Assembly (NCBI GenBank): GCA_027050975.1
Contig: JALUAR010000218.1
Coordinates: 1 to 17,368, forward strand
From: Thermodesulfovibrio sp.
GTDB taxonomy: Bacteria > Nitrospirota > Thermodesulfovibrionia > Thermodesulfovibrionales > JdFR-85
Reading direction: 5' to 3'
DNA: 17,368 nt
A program made the translations under genes and the position numbers. The stretch's first letter is position 1. Each line of letters begins with the position of its first letter. This document shows positions 1 through 6,716 of this stretch, piece by piece. The notes under the pieces were generated by a model that had not been told where the DNA came from, did not search any database, and saw only the letters and a program-made list of their open reading frames with translations.

Positions 1-2
1 AC

Positions 3-35
3 CTGCAATATTGTGGTTTTTTTTTTTTTTTTTTT
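3..35 (+). terminator. Possible intrinsic terminator tail with a 19-T run
   Basis: A short imperfect hairpin can be drawn at 3-16, centred on the palindrome CAATATTG at 6-13 and extended by two G-U pairs and one C-G pair. It is followed directly by 19 consecutive T at 17-35. This resembles the end of a Rho-independent terminator for a gene left of the window. The stem is weak and the left side may be cut off, so a plain homopolymer is equally possible. Confidence 0.3.
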
Positions 36-40
36 GTTAA

Positions 41-56
41 TATTATAAATTATACT
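41..56 (+). promoter_or_regulatory. Possible promoter -10 region for the ilvB operon
   Basis: The short space between the T run and ilvB is very A/T-rich. It contains TATACT at 51-56, five of six matches to the -10 consensus, and TATAAA at 44-49. The only -35 candidates at normal spacing lie inside the T run; TTGTTA at 34-39 is only 11 bases from TATACT. A start near 63 would leave a leader of about 15 bases, with no room for a T-box or leader-peptide attenuator. Confidence 0.25.
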
Positions 57-77
57 GGTTAAACAAGGAGTTAGACC

Positions 78-1823
78 ATGAGAATGACAGGTGCTGAAAT
101 TGTAATAGAATGCCTGAAAAGGGAAGGGGTAAAGCATATCTTCGGTTATCCCGGAGGTGTGGTTCTTAATATCTTTGATCTCCTTTATGATGACAAGGAT
201 CTTAAACTCATTCTCACCAGACATGAGCAGGGTGCTGTACATGCAGCAGACGGTTATGCCCGTTCAAGCGGGAAGCCTGGAGTGGCACTTGTTACCTCAG
301 GTCCCGGAGCAACAAATACGGTTACAGGCATAGCCACTGCATACATGGACTCCATTCCCATAGTTGTCTTTTCGGGTCAGGTTCCAACGATGCTTATCGG
401 TAATGATGCCTTCCAGGAGGCTGATATTGTTGGAATAACAAGACCATGCACAAAACATAACTTTCTGGTGAAGGATGTGAAGGACCTTGCCAGAATAATC
501 AGGGAGGCATTTTATATTGCCACCTCTGGAAGGCCCGGTCCGGTGCTTATTGATCTTCCAAAGGATGTTACATCTGATAAGACCACATTTCGCTGGCCGG
601 AACATATCAGCATCAGGGGATATAATCCGAAATACGAAGGCAACAAGTGGATGATAAAGCAGGCTGCCCATGTCATTCAGAAGGCAAAGAGGGCGGTAAT
701 AATTGCAGGTGGAGGAGTGATTCATTCCGAAGCAAGCAAGGAACTGAAGGAGCTTGCCGAGTTTACACAGATACCTGTAATAATGACCCTTATGGGGCTC
801 GGTGCATTCCCTGGAACTCACAAACTGGCCCTCGGAATGCCCGGCATGCATGGAAGCTATTATGCCAACATGGCCATTCAGCAGTCAGACCTTCTTATTG
901 CTGTGGGTATAAGGTTTGATGACAGGGTTACTGGAAGGATAAAGGACTTTGCCCCTCATGCCAAGATAATACATATAGACATCGATCCCTCATCCATCAG
1001 AAAGAATGTTCGTGTGGATATCCCGATTGTGGGTGATGCAAAGAGGGTGCTAAAGGGCCTCCTTCAGGTATTGAAAGAGGAACCCGAGAAGAACCAGTGG
1101 GATGCGGTAAGAAAGGCATGGCTGAAGCAGATAGAGCAGTGGAAGAAGGAGCGTCCCCTTACATATGAGTTTGATGAAAATGTTATCAAACCCCAGTATG
1201 TTGTGGAGAAACTATATGAGCTTACAAAGGGCAATGCCATTATCTCCACAGAAGTGGGGCAGAATCAGATGTGGGCCGCTCAGTTCTTCAAGTTTAACAA
1301 GCCAAGGACCCTTCTTACATCAGGAGGGCTCGGTACGATGGGCTACGGTTTTCCTGCTGCCATGGGTGCCCAGGTTGCCCACCCGAATAAGGTGGTTATA
1401 GACATTGCAGGCGACGGAAGTATTCAGATGAACATACAGGAACTTGCCACATGTGTAACATATAAACTGCCTGTGAAGGTGGCGATTCTTAATAACCAGT
1501 ATCTCGGAATGGTCAGGCAATGGCAGGAACTTTTCTACAAAGAGAGATACTCTTACAGCCATCTTGATACGGTGCCTGATTTTGTAAAGGTGGCAGAGGC
1601 TTACGGTGCCGTGGGGCTGAGGGCTACCAGGCCATCAGAGGTTGAGCCTGTTATAAAAGAGGCCCTTAAGGTTAAGGATCTTCCTGTGTTTATGGACTTT
1701 ATTGTCGACTGGAAGGAGAAGGTGTTCCCTATGGTTCCTGCTGGTGCTGCAATAGATGAGATGATCTTTGGTGAGGAAGAGAAGGAGAAAAAGAAGGAAA
1801 AGAAACTCAGGGCTGTTAAATAA
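78..1823 (+). CDS. ilvB: Acetolactate synthase, large (catalytic) subunit
   Basis: This enzyme joins two pyruvates to acetolactate, or pyruvate and 2-oxobutyrate to acetohydroxybutyrate, using thiamine diphosphate, Mg and FAD. It is the first common step of valine, leucine and isoleucine synthesis in the cytoplasm. The 581-residue product has the normal three-domain layout: an N-terminal ThDP domain with the catalytic Glu50 in RHEQGAVHAADGYAR, a central FAD-type domain at about 190-340, and a C-terminal ThDP domain with GDGSIQMN at 445-452 and the NN pair at 472-473. AAGGAG at 65-70, seven bases before the ATG, supports the start. The last 15 or so residues are an unusual Lys/Glu-rich tail (EEEKEKKKEKK at 566-576). 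ilvN follows after 14 bp, so the two subunits are co-expressed. The identification is secure. Confidence 0.97.
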   Translation: MRMTGAEIVIECLKREGVKHIFGYPGGVVLNIFDLLYDDKDLKLILTRHEQGAVHAADGYARSSGKPGVALVTSGPGATNTVTGIATAYMDSIPIVVFSGQVPTMLIGNDAFQEADIVGITRPCTKHNFLVKDVKDLARIIREAFYIATSGRPGPVLIDLPKDVTSDKTTFRWPEHISIRGYNPKYEGNKWMIKQAAHVIQKAKRAVIIAGGGVIHSEASKELKELAEFTQIPVIMTLMGLGAFPGTHKLALGMPGMHGSYYANMAIQQSDLLIAVGIRFDDRVTGRIKDFAPHAKIIHIDIDPSSIRKNVRVDIPIVGDAKRVLKGLLQVLKEEPEKNQWDAVRKAWLKQIEQWKKERPLTYEFDENVIKPQYVVEKLYELTKGNAIISTEVGQNQMWAAQFFKFNKPRTLLTSGGLGTMGYGFPAAMGAQVAHPNKVVIDIAGDGSIQMNIQELATCVTYKLPVKVAILNNQYLGMVRQWQELFYKERYSYSHLDTVPDFVKVAEAYGAVGLRATRPSEVEPVIKEALKVKDLPVFMDFIVDWKEKVFPMVPAGAAIDEMIFGEEEKEKKKEKKLRAVK

Positions 1824-1837
1824 GGGGGATAATAAGA

Positions 1838-2323
1838 ATGAGACACACCATAAGTGTTCTTGTAGAAAATAAGTTCGGAGTCCTGTCAAGAGTGGCCGGA
1901 CTGTTCAGCGGAAGAGGTTATAATATAGAGAGCCTTTCTGTGGGTGAGACCATTGACCCTAACATATCAATAATGACCATTGTTACCACCGGTGACGACC
2001 AGATAATCGAGCAGATTACAAAGCAGCTGAATAAACTGATAGACGTCATAAAGGTGGTGGACCTGACCGAGGTTGATCATGTGGAAAGAGAGATGGTGCT
2101 GATTAAAGTGGCGCCGAAGCAGGAGGACAAGGCTGAGGTACTCAGACTTACAGAAATATTCCGTGGCAGAGTGGTTGACTCTTCTCCCAGGACATATACT
2201 GTTGAGATAACAGGAGATGAGAAGAAGATAGACGCATTTGTAGAACTTATGAAACCCTTTGGTATCAAGGAATTCGTACGTACGGGTAAAATTGCTATAG
2301 CAAGGGAGGGGATAAAGAAATGA
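1838..2323 (+). CDS. ilvN: Acetolactate synthase, small (regulatory) subunit
   Basis: This is the regulatory partner of IlvB; in the family it activates the large subunit and mediates valine feedback inhibition. The 161 residues match the usual length of the longer IlvN/IlvH type. An N-terminal ACT domain covers about 3-75, beginning ISVLVENKFGVLSRVAGLF, with Asn11 and Gly14 at positions known in E. coli IlvH to affect valine sensitivity. A C-terminal ACT-like domain follows at about 80-158. Because Asn11 and Gly14 are kept, I expect the enzyme to be valine-sensitive, which is inference. A strong Shine-Dalgarno (AAGGGGGA, 1822-1829) fixes the start. The stop overlaps the next start as ATGA, so translation is probably coupled to the DsrE-like gene. 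ilvC, the usual next gene, is not here. The symbol ilvH would be equally suitable. Confidence 0.96.
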   Translation: MRHTISVLVENKFGVLSRVAGLFSGRGYNIESLSVGETIDPNISIMTIVTTGDDQIIEQITKQLNKLIDVIKVVDLTEVDHVEREMVLIKVAPKQEDKAEVLRLTEIFRGRVVDSSPRTYTVEITGDEKKIDAFVELMKPFGIKEFVRTGKIAIAREGIKK

Positions 2324-2679
2324 GCGAAACATTCAAGGTTATTTTTCATATAAACGAGACCGAGAAGTGGGATGTATTGCTTGGAAATGTTACCAATCTA
2401 CTGAAGGATATGGGTAGTGATAATATCGAGGTGCGTGTTCTGGCCAATGGTCCCTCTGTTGGGGCGTATGCGGATGATGCAAAGCTACAGAAGATGAAGG
2501 AGCTTGCTGAAAAGGGTGTGAAGTTTCTGGCCTGCAGAAACTCGGTTAAAAATCTCTGTTCCGGTGGACAGATCTGTATCTCCGAGGATAGCCTTCCGGA
2601 GTTTATCACCATTGTGCCGGCAGGTGTCTCCGAACTTGTCAGGAGGCAGGCCGAAGGATTTGCCTACATAAAGCCCTGA
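2320..2679 (+). CDS. DsrE/DsrF-like family protein
   Basis: This is a 119-residue cytoplasmic protein of the DsrE/DsrF-like superfamily (COG1416-type). It has the pattern of a short alpha/beta domain: strand FKVIFHINE, helix, strand IEVRVLANGPSV, helix, then KFLACRNS with Cys72 at the position typical of this family. Cys80 and Cys86 are two further cysteines. DsrE relatives move sulfur or bind small ligands, but members of this branch have no firmly assigned role, so I give no reaction. The start is clear: ATG overlaps the ilvN stop (ATGA) and AGGGAGGGG lies eight bases upstream at 2303-2311. It sits between branched-chain amino acid genes and a quinone-type prenyltransferase, which does not obviously explain it. 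Confidence 0.85.
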   Translation: MSETFKVIFHINETEKWDVLLGNVTNLLKDMGSDNIEVRVLANGPSVGAYADDAKLQKMKELAEKGVKFLACRNSVKNLCSGGQICISEDSLPEFITIVPAGVSELVRRQAEGFAYIKP

Positions 2680-2680
2680 T

Positions 2681-3532
2681 ATGTTTGCCAGGATAGCTCT
2701 TTACCTGAGGATGATCAAAATCTCTCACTCTGTCTTTGCCCTGCCTTTTGCCTTTACCGGATCGGTGCTGGCTGCAAGAGGGGTGCCGACCTTTGAGAAA
2801 ATCTTCTGGATTGCCGTTGCAATGGTCAGCGGAAGAACAGCGGCAATGGGACTGAACAGGGTGATAGACAGGGAGATCGATGCACGAAATCCGAGAACCG
2901 CTGCCAGAGAGATCCCCTCAGGCAAGATAAAGACCTCAGAGGCTATACTGTTTATAGTTATCTCGTTACTTGTTTTCCTGTATTCGGCCTGGAGGCTCAA
3001 TCCCCTCTGTCTTAAACTCTCGCCTCTGGCGATCCTCTTTTTTGTGCTTTATCCATACACAAAGAGGTTTACATGGCTTAGCCATATTGTTCTCGGGATA
3101 GCCATATCCGGAGCTCCTCTCGGAGCATGGATTGCGATCAGGGGAACCATTGATACGGAGATACTTCCCCTTGTACTGGCTGTGATATTCTGGCTTGCGG
3201 GATTCGATATACTTTATGCCTTGCAGGATCTGGAGTTTGACCGATCCTCAGGGCTGTATTCCATTCCCGCCAGATTCGGTATAAGGAATGCACTGATGAT
3301 GTCCAGGGGATTTCATCTGCTGACCTGGATGTTTCTGTTTTATACCGGGTATATCTTTAATCTGGGCATCCTCTTCTATATAGGAATGCTTGTGGTGGCT
3401 GGACTGTTACTTTACGAACACAGTCTCGTTAAGGAGGATGACCTTAGCAGACTCGACATGGCCTTCTTTAACATGAACGGTTACATAAGCATTACAGTGT
3501 TTATCTTTACTCTGTTGGACATAATACTTTAA
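2681..3532 (+). CDS. UbiA-family polyprenyltransferase, probably menaquinone type (MqnP-like)
   Basis: This integral inner-membrane enzyme attaches a polyprenyl chain to an aromatic ring. The 283 residues contain both Asp-rich UbiA motifs: N59-x3-D63-x3-D67 in LNRVIDREIDARN, and D183-x3-D187 in LQDLEFDRSSGLYSIP. About eight hydrophobic segments lie between and after them. The N-terminus (ISHSVFALPFAFTGSVLAA) and the overall length resemble the branch annotated as 4-hydroxybenzoate polyprenyltransferase-like, linked to the futalosine menaquinone route (MqnP). True UbiA or another ring substrate cannot be excluded, as no other quinone gene is in the window. ATG lies one base after the dsrE-like stop without a clear Shine-Dalgarno, so it is probably translated by coupling. 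The stop codon overlaps that of the facing cysteine-protein gene. Confidence 0.88.
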   Translation: MFARIALYLRMIKISHSVFALPFAFTGSVLAARGVPTFEKIFWIAVAMVSGRTAAMGLNRVIDREIDARNPRTAAREIPSGKIKTSEAILFIVISLLVFLYSAWRLNPLCLKLSPLAILFFVLYPYTKRFTWLSHIVLGIAISGAPLGAWIAIRGTIDTEILPLVLAVIFWLAGFDILYALQDLEFDRSSGLYSIPARFGIRNALMMSRGFHLLTWMFLFYTGYIFNLGILFYIGMLVVAGLLLYEHSLVKEDDLSRLDMAFFNMNGYISITVFIFTLLDIIL

Positions 3533-3705
3533 TCCTTGTTTTTCTTTTCTTTCTCCTCTGTTTTCTCTTCTTTGGCCTCCTGCTCCAGTGTAAGATCCTT
3601 TACAAAGTCAGGACACCTGATGTCCTTGCCGGAGATGGAGAATTTTTTCTGGCATGTGGCCCTCCATGCACAGATAGCACAGATCTCAACGGTTTCCTTA
3701 CTCAT
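3529..3705 (-). CDS. Small four-cysteine protein of unknown function
   Basis: This 58-residue protein has four cysteines in its first half, spaced C9-x2-C12-x5-C18-x12-C31 within ICAICAWRATC and DIRCPDF. It ends in a Lys/Glu-rich tail (KEEKTEEKEKKNKD). The cysteine pattern suggests a bound Zn ion or Fe-S cluster, but no function is known to me; similar short proteins seem to occur in deltaproteobacterial-type genomes (memory, unchecked). The ATG at 3705 is chosen over a GTG two codons upstream because a perfect AAGGAGG (3711-3717) lies five bases before it; the GTG sits on the end of that ribosome site. The ATG overlaps the stop of the nuclease-like gene as ATGA, so the two proteins are probably made together. 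Its stop shares bases with the ubiA stop on the other strand. Confidence 0.8.
   Translation of the reverse strand: MSKETVEICAICAWRATCQKKFSISGKDIRCPDFVKDLTLEQEAKEEKTEEKEKKNKD
3533..3590 (+). other. Pyrimidine-rich, G-poor tract just past ubiA; possible Rho-loading region
   Basis: Just after the ubiA stop the plus strand becomes almost entirely T and C with very few G. The same bases on the minus strand encode the Lys/Glu-rich tail of the cysteine protein. No hairpin terminator is visible at this convergent junction. An unstructured pyrimidine-rich RNA is the kind of sequence Rho prefers, so it may end the ilvB-ubiA transcript. This is inference only; the skew may simply reflect the acidic/basic protein tail. 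Confidence 0.2.
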
Positions 3706-4526
3706 AAACACCTCCTTCTTAAAAAGTGGCTGAGTATGGTGCTGATATTTGCCTCTACGGACGGCTTTGTATTTGTTATAAAGACCCTTTTGTTTATGCT
3801 GAAAATCTCTGCATGAAGCCTTTCTACCTTGTCGGTCTGAGAATCTATATTTTTCAGCTCCTCCTCAAACATGGGAACCATTTTGTCCTTCATCCTCAGA
3901 TGGGTATCCATCAGGAATATGGCCATCTCAGGGCAGAGATCCCGAACCCTTAATAAAAATGCTCTTACCTCTCTGTCATACACCTGTCGAGGTGGTGAGG
4001 ATTTTATCTCCATATACATTATTCCTTTCTCAAAGGCAGCAAGGAGGTCGTAGTCACCACCCACCTCCCTGCCTCTGAACTTAATACCCCAGCAGGCATC
4101 CATTGAGAACTCCCTTTTAAGAGTTTCGGCAACAAACCACTCAAGAGTCTCTCCGAAGGTAACAACAGAGGAGGAGGCGAGATAGAAGGAATCATCTCTT
4201 TTTTGAACAAGTCCTATACTCACAAGATAATCAATATACTGTTTGGTAACCTCCTCGGTAGCATAACGAGAAACATCTCTGAGCCGAAAGCCCTTTGCAT
4301 GTTTTATTACGTCTCGTAGAAAGATTCTAAAGGAATATTTTTTCATATTCTCGTAATAGGAATCAATGTGTTCCTTGGAGGGAAGAAGAAGTCCTTCCTC
4401 AGGCTCCTTTGTGTGTATAATAAATCCTCTTCTCTTTAGTAACATTTCAAGGGAGGGGGAGGCGAGTTCCAGTTTCTTTATCTTCTCCTTTAGTCTCTCT
4501 ATCTCCCTCAGAAGTTCCCCTGACAC
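3702..4526 (-). CDS. Unknown protein with a PD-(D/E)XK nuclease-like domain
   Basis: I do not recognise a named family. In the 274-residue form chosen here, a charged helix likely to form a coiled coil covers about 2-24 (EIERLKEKIKKLEL). A middle part at about 55-115 looks like a winged-helix domain (RDVSRYATEEVTKQYIDYL). A C-terminal domain carries the PD-(D/E)XK pattern: Glu126/Glu129 in FGETLEWF, D158-x-D160 in GGDYDLL, and E173-x-K175 in YMEIKSSPP. This is the fold of many DNA and RNA nucleases, so nuclease activity is plausible but unproven. The start is uncertain. GTG at 4526 lies one base after the folC stop, with GGGAG upstream. GTG at 4568 would add 14 residues and overlap folC by 41 bp but has no ribosome site. 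The stop overlaps the next start as ATGA. Confidence 0.8.
   Translation of the reverse strand: MSGELLREIERLKEKIKKLELASPSLEMLLKRRGFIIHTKEPEEGLLLPSKEHIDSYYENMKKYSFRIFLRDVIKHAKGFRLRDVSRYATEEVTKQYIDYLVSIGLVQKRDDSFYLASSSVVTFGETLEWFVAETLKREFSMDACWGIKFRGREVGGDYDLLAAFEKGIMYMEIKSSPPRQVYDREVRAFLLRVRDLCPEMAIFLMDTHLRMKDKMVPMFEEELKNIDSQTDKVERLHAEIFSINKRVFITNTKPSVEANISTILSHFLRRRCL
3711..3717 (-). promoter_or_regulatory. Strong Shine-Dalgarno that sets the start of the four-cysteine protein
   Basis: The minus strand reads AAGGAGG, then TGTTT, then ATG. The site lies inside the 3' end of the nuclease-like gene. It decides between the GTG at 3711 and the ATG at 3705 in favour of the ATG, and suggests high translation of the small protein relative to its upstream neighbour. 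Confidence 0.8.
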
Positions 4527-4527
4527 C

Positions 4528-5886
4528 TTATCTCTTCTCCCGGAGGTCTGAGAGGTGTTCTTTTTCACCCATGATTGTTTTGGCTTCTCCCACGGTATAA
4601 AAGGAGCCTGTAATTACAATGATATCGTCATCATTGTGTATTTTCAATGCCTGTTCAATAGCCTCTGAGATGTCCGGTGATACAAGCAGTGATCTGGTTT
4701 GTATTGTTTGCCGATGGTTTTGTATAATCCGTTCAGCGGTCTCTTTCAGAGTCTCGGGCCGGGCTGATCTGCTGTAGCGAGGTGCTGTCAGAATCAAAAT
4801 ATCTGCAGTCTCAACAACAGGGTGGAGAATTCCTTCTGTATCCTTGTCAGACATTACTCCCAAAATAATTATTATCCTCCTTTGATTTTCACCACTGGCT
4901 TTCTTGAAGAGGGATTTGAGGGTGTCAGTCATGGATCTTATGGCCTCAGGATTATGGGCACCATCCAGAAGAAAGGTTTTCCCTTCCCAGTTTTTTCTCT
5001 CCAGTCTGCCGGGCCATTCTGTTCTGGAAAGACCCCTTTTAATTATTCCGGTGAAATTATTACTGTTTCCGATAATCTCTTCTGCCGCTCTTATGGCAAC
5101 CGCTGCATTCACAGCCTGGTATGTCCCGGGAAGAGGGACATAGAGATTGTGTATTTTCGCTTCAGGTGATAAATAATCGAATGCTGTTCTTTCCGGTCTG
5201 GTATCTACTGAGTCGGCACGAAACTCTTTTCCATAAAGAATTACTGTTGAACCTTTTTCTTCTGCTACACTGGTCAGTGTGTTGAGTGCTTCATTCTGTT
5301 GAGGCGCCAGTACAACAGGCACAGCCTGTTTGATTATTCCTGCCTTCTCGAAGGCTATCTCGGATAGGGTGTTGCCAAGGAACTCCTTGTGGTCCATGGC
5401 CACGGGGGTTATGATTGTCAGGTCTGGCTGCAGGGTGTTTGTGGCATCAAATCTGCCACCCATGCCTGTCTCTATTACCGCCCACTGTACACCTCTTTGT
5501 CTGAAGTATTCGAAACAGAGGGCCGTGACAAACTCGAAAAAGGTAGGCTTAAGTCCTGCAATGGAAGATATGACTTCTTTGATGTGGCTGGTGAGGCTGA
5601 CCACATCATCTTCGGGAATTTCCTGAAAATTTATTCTGATTCTTTCGGTAAAACGGACAAGGTGGGGAGAGGTAAAAAGTCCAGTAACATAACCTGCCTC
5701 CTGCAATATGGAGGCAAGCATAGCGGATGTGGAGCCTTTGCCGTTTGTTCCTGCAATATGTACGGCCCGGAAAGACCGCTCTGGATTGCCAAGAGCCTGC
5801 AGTATCCTGCGGATATTTTCGAGTCCTAACTTGATTCCATGATTGGTAAGCCCGTAGAGGTACTGGATACTCTCATGGTAGTTCAT
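4528..5886 (-). CDS. folC: Folylpolyglutamate synthase / dihydrofolate synthase
   Basis: This Mur-ligase-type enzyme uses ATP to add glutamate to dihydropteroate and to folates; the bifunctional form is usual in bacteria. The 452-residue product has the ATP-binding loop GTNGKGSTSAM at 46-56, TSPHL at 72-76 (folate side), ETGMGGRFDATN at 139-150, the metal-site D165-H166, KAGI at 181-184, and the C-terminal LLDGAHNPEA motif. All key motifs are present, so it should be active. The ATG overlaps the accD stop as ATGA and has no Shine-Dalgarno of its own, which points to translational coupling. The C-terminal end runs right up to the nuclease-like gene. accD-folC is a familiar bacterial pairing. 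Whether it acts as one or both enzymes cannot be told from sequence alone. Confidence 0.95.
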   Translation of the reverse strand: MNYHESIQYLYGLTNHGIKLGLENIRRILQALGNPERSFRAVHIAGTNGKGSTSAMLASILQEAGYVTGLFTSPHLVRFTERIRINFQEIPEDDVVSLTSHIKEVISSIAGLKPTFFEFVTALCFEYFRQRGVQWAVIETGMGGRFDATNTLQPDLTIITPVAMDHKEFLGNTLSEIAFEKAGIIKQAVPVVLAPQQNEALNTLTSVAEEKGSTVILYGKEFRADSVDTRPERTAFDYLSPEAKIHNLYVPLPGTYQAVNAAVAIRAAEEIIGNSNNFTGIIKRGLSRTEWPGRLERKNWEGKTFLLDGAHNPEAIRSMTDTLKSLFKKASGENQRRIIIILGVMSDKDTEGILHPVVETADILILTAPRYSRSARPETLKETAERIIQNHRQTIQTRSLLVSPDISEAIEQALKIHNDDDIIVITGSFYTVGEAKTIMGEKEHLSDLREKR

Positions 5887-6716
5887 TTTAGCAGTGTAAG
5901 AAGCCTGTATACGGTTTCTTTCATGTTTTTCCTCTCGACAACCATGTCTATCAGGCCATGGTCAAGAAGAAATTCGGCTCTCTGAAAGTCTTCAGGCAAC
6001 TGTTGTTTAATAGTCTGCTCTATAACCCTTGGGCCTGCAAACCCGATCAGACTCTTTGGTTCGGCAATTATAATGTCGCCAAGCATTGCAAAGCTGGCGC
6101 TTACACCACCGAAAGTCGGATCCGTAAGCACGGATATATAGGGAAGTCCTGCCTCTTTATGTCTGGCAATTGCTGCTGATACCTTGGCCATCTGCATGAG
6201 AGAGAACATCCCTTCCTGCATTCTTGCTCCTCCTGAGGAGGATACGATTATAAGAGGAACACCTTTCTGAGTGGCCTCTTCCGTAGCCCTTGTAACCTTC
6301 TCGCCAACTACCGACCCCATGCTACCGCCCATGAAATGGAAATCCATTATTGCAATCACTACAGGGATGCCATTTAGTCTGCCTTCTCCGGTTATAACTG
6401 CTTCCGTAAGACCACTCTTTTTCCTGTTTTCTTCCAGTCGGTCTTTATAGGATTTGCTGTCCTTGAATTTAAGGGGGTCTGTTGGCAGGATATCACCGGC
6501 AAGTTCCTGAAATGTTCCGCCGTCTATAAGGAGTGTAAGACGCTCCTTTGCACTGATTCTGAAGTGGTAGTTACACTTGGGACATACCTGGAGATTGCGT
6601 TCCACCTCCTTGCGGTAGACGATCTCCTTACAACTGTTACATTTGACCCACAATCCTTCGGGTATTTTCACCCGCTTGTTTGTGTCCTTTGGCTTTGTCT
6701 TTTTAAACCACGCCAT
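5883..6716 (-). CDS. accD: Acetyl-CoA carboxylase, carboxyltransferase beta subunit
   Basis: The beta half of the carboxyltransferase moves CO2 from carboxybiotin to acetyl-CoA, giving malonyl-CoA for fatty acid synthesis. The 277 residues are slightly shorter than E. coli AccD. The N-terminal zinc finger is intact (C26-x2-C29-x15-C45-x2-C48). The crotonase-type core follows, with GGSMGSVVGEK at about 130-140 and SSSGGARMQEGMFSLMQM at about 159-176, the glycine-rich parts that form the acyl-CoA site. The partner accA and the biotin genes accB/accC are not in this window. The first codons overlap the end of trpA by 14 bp, with a weak AAAGG before the ATG, so it is probably co-transcribed and partly coupled to trpA. 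The identification is secure. Confidence 0.96.
   Translation of the reverse strand: MAWFKKTKPKDTNKRVKIPEGLWVKCNSCKEIVYRKEVERNLQVCPKCNYHFRISAKERLTLLIDGGTFQELAGDILPTDPLKFKDSKSYKDRLEENRKKSGLTEAVITGEGRLNGIPVVIAIMDFHFMGGSMGSVVGEKVTRATEEATQKGVPLIIVSSSGGARMQEGMFSLMQMAKVSAAIARHKEAGLPYISVLTDPTFGGVSASFAMLGDIIIAEPKSLIGFAGPRVIEQTIKQQLPEDFQRAEFLLDHGLIDMVVERKNMKETVYRLLTLLK

Noticed and set aside
297..851. Long open frame on the minus strand inside ilvB
   Set aside because: It lies wholly within ilvB, its protein is Cys/His/Ser-rich without family features, and it has no upstream ribosome site. It is a shadow of the coding frame.
3529..3711. Longer form of the four-cysteine protein starting at GTG 3711
   Set aside because: The GTG is part of the Shine-Dalgarno region; the ATG at 3705 has the correct spacing and gives the ATGA overlap.
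4527..4568. Fourteen-residue N-terminal extension of the nuclease-like protein (GTG at 4568)
   Set aside because: It has no ribosome site and would overlap folC by 41 bp; GTG at 4526 has GGGAG upstream and abuts the folC stop. Kept as an alternative because the evidence is not decisive.
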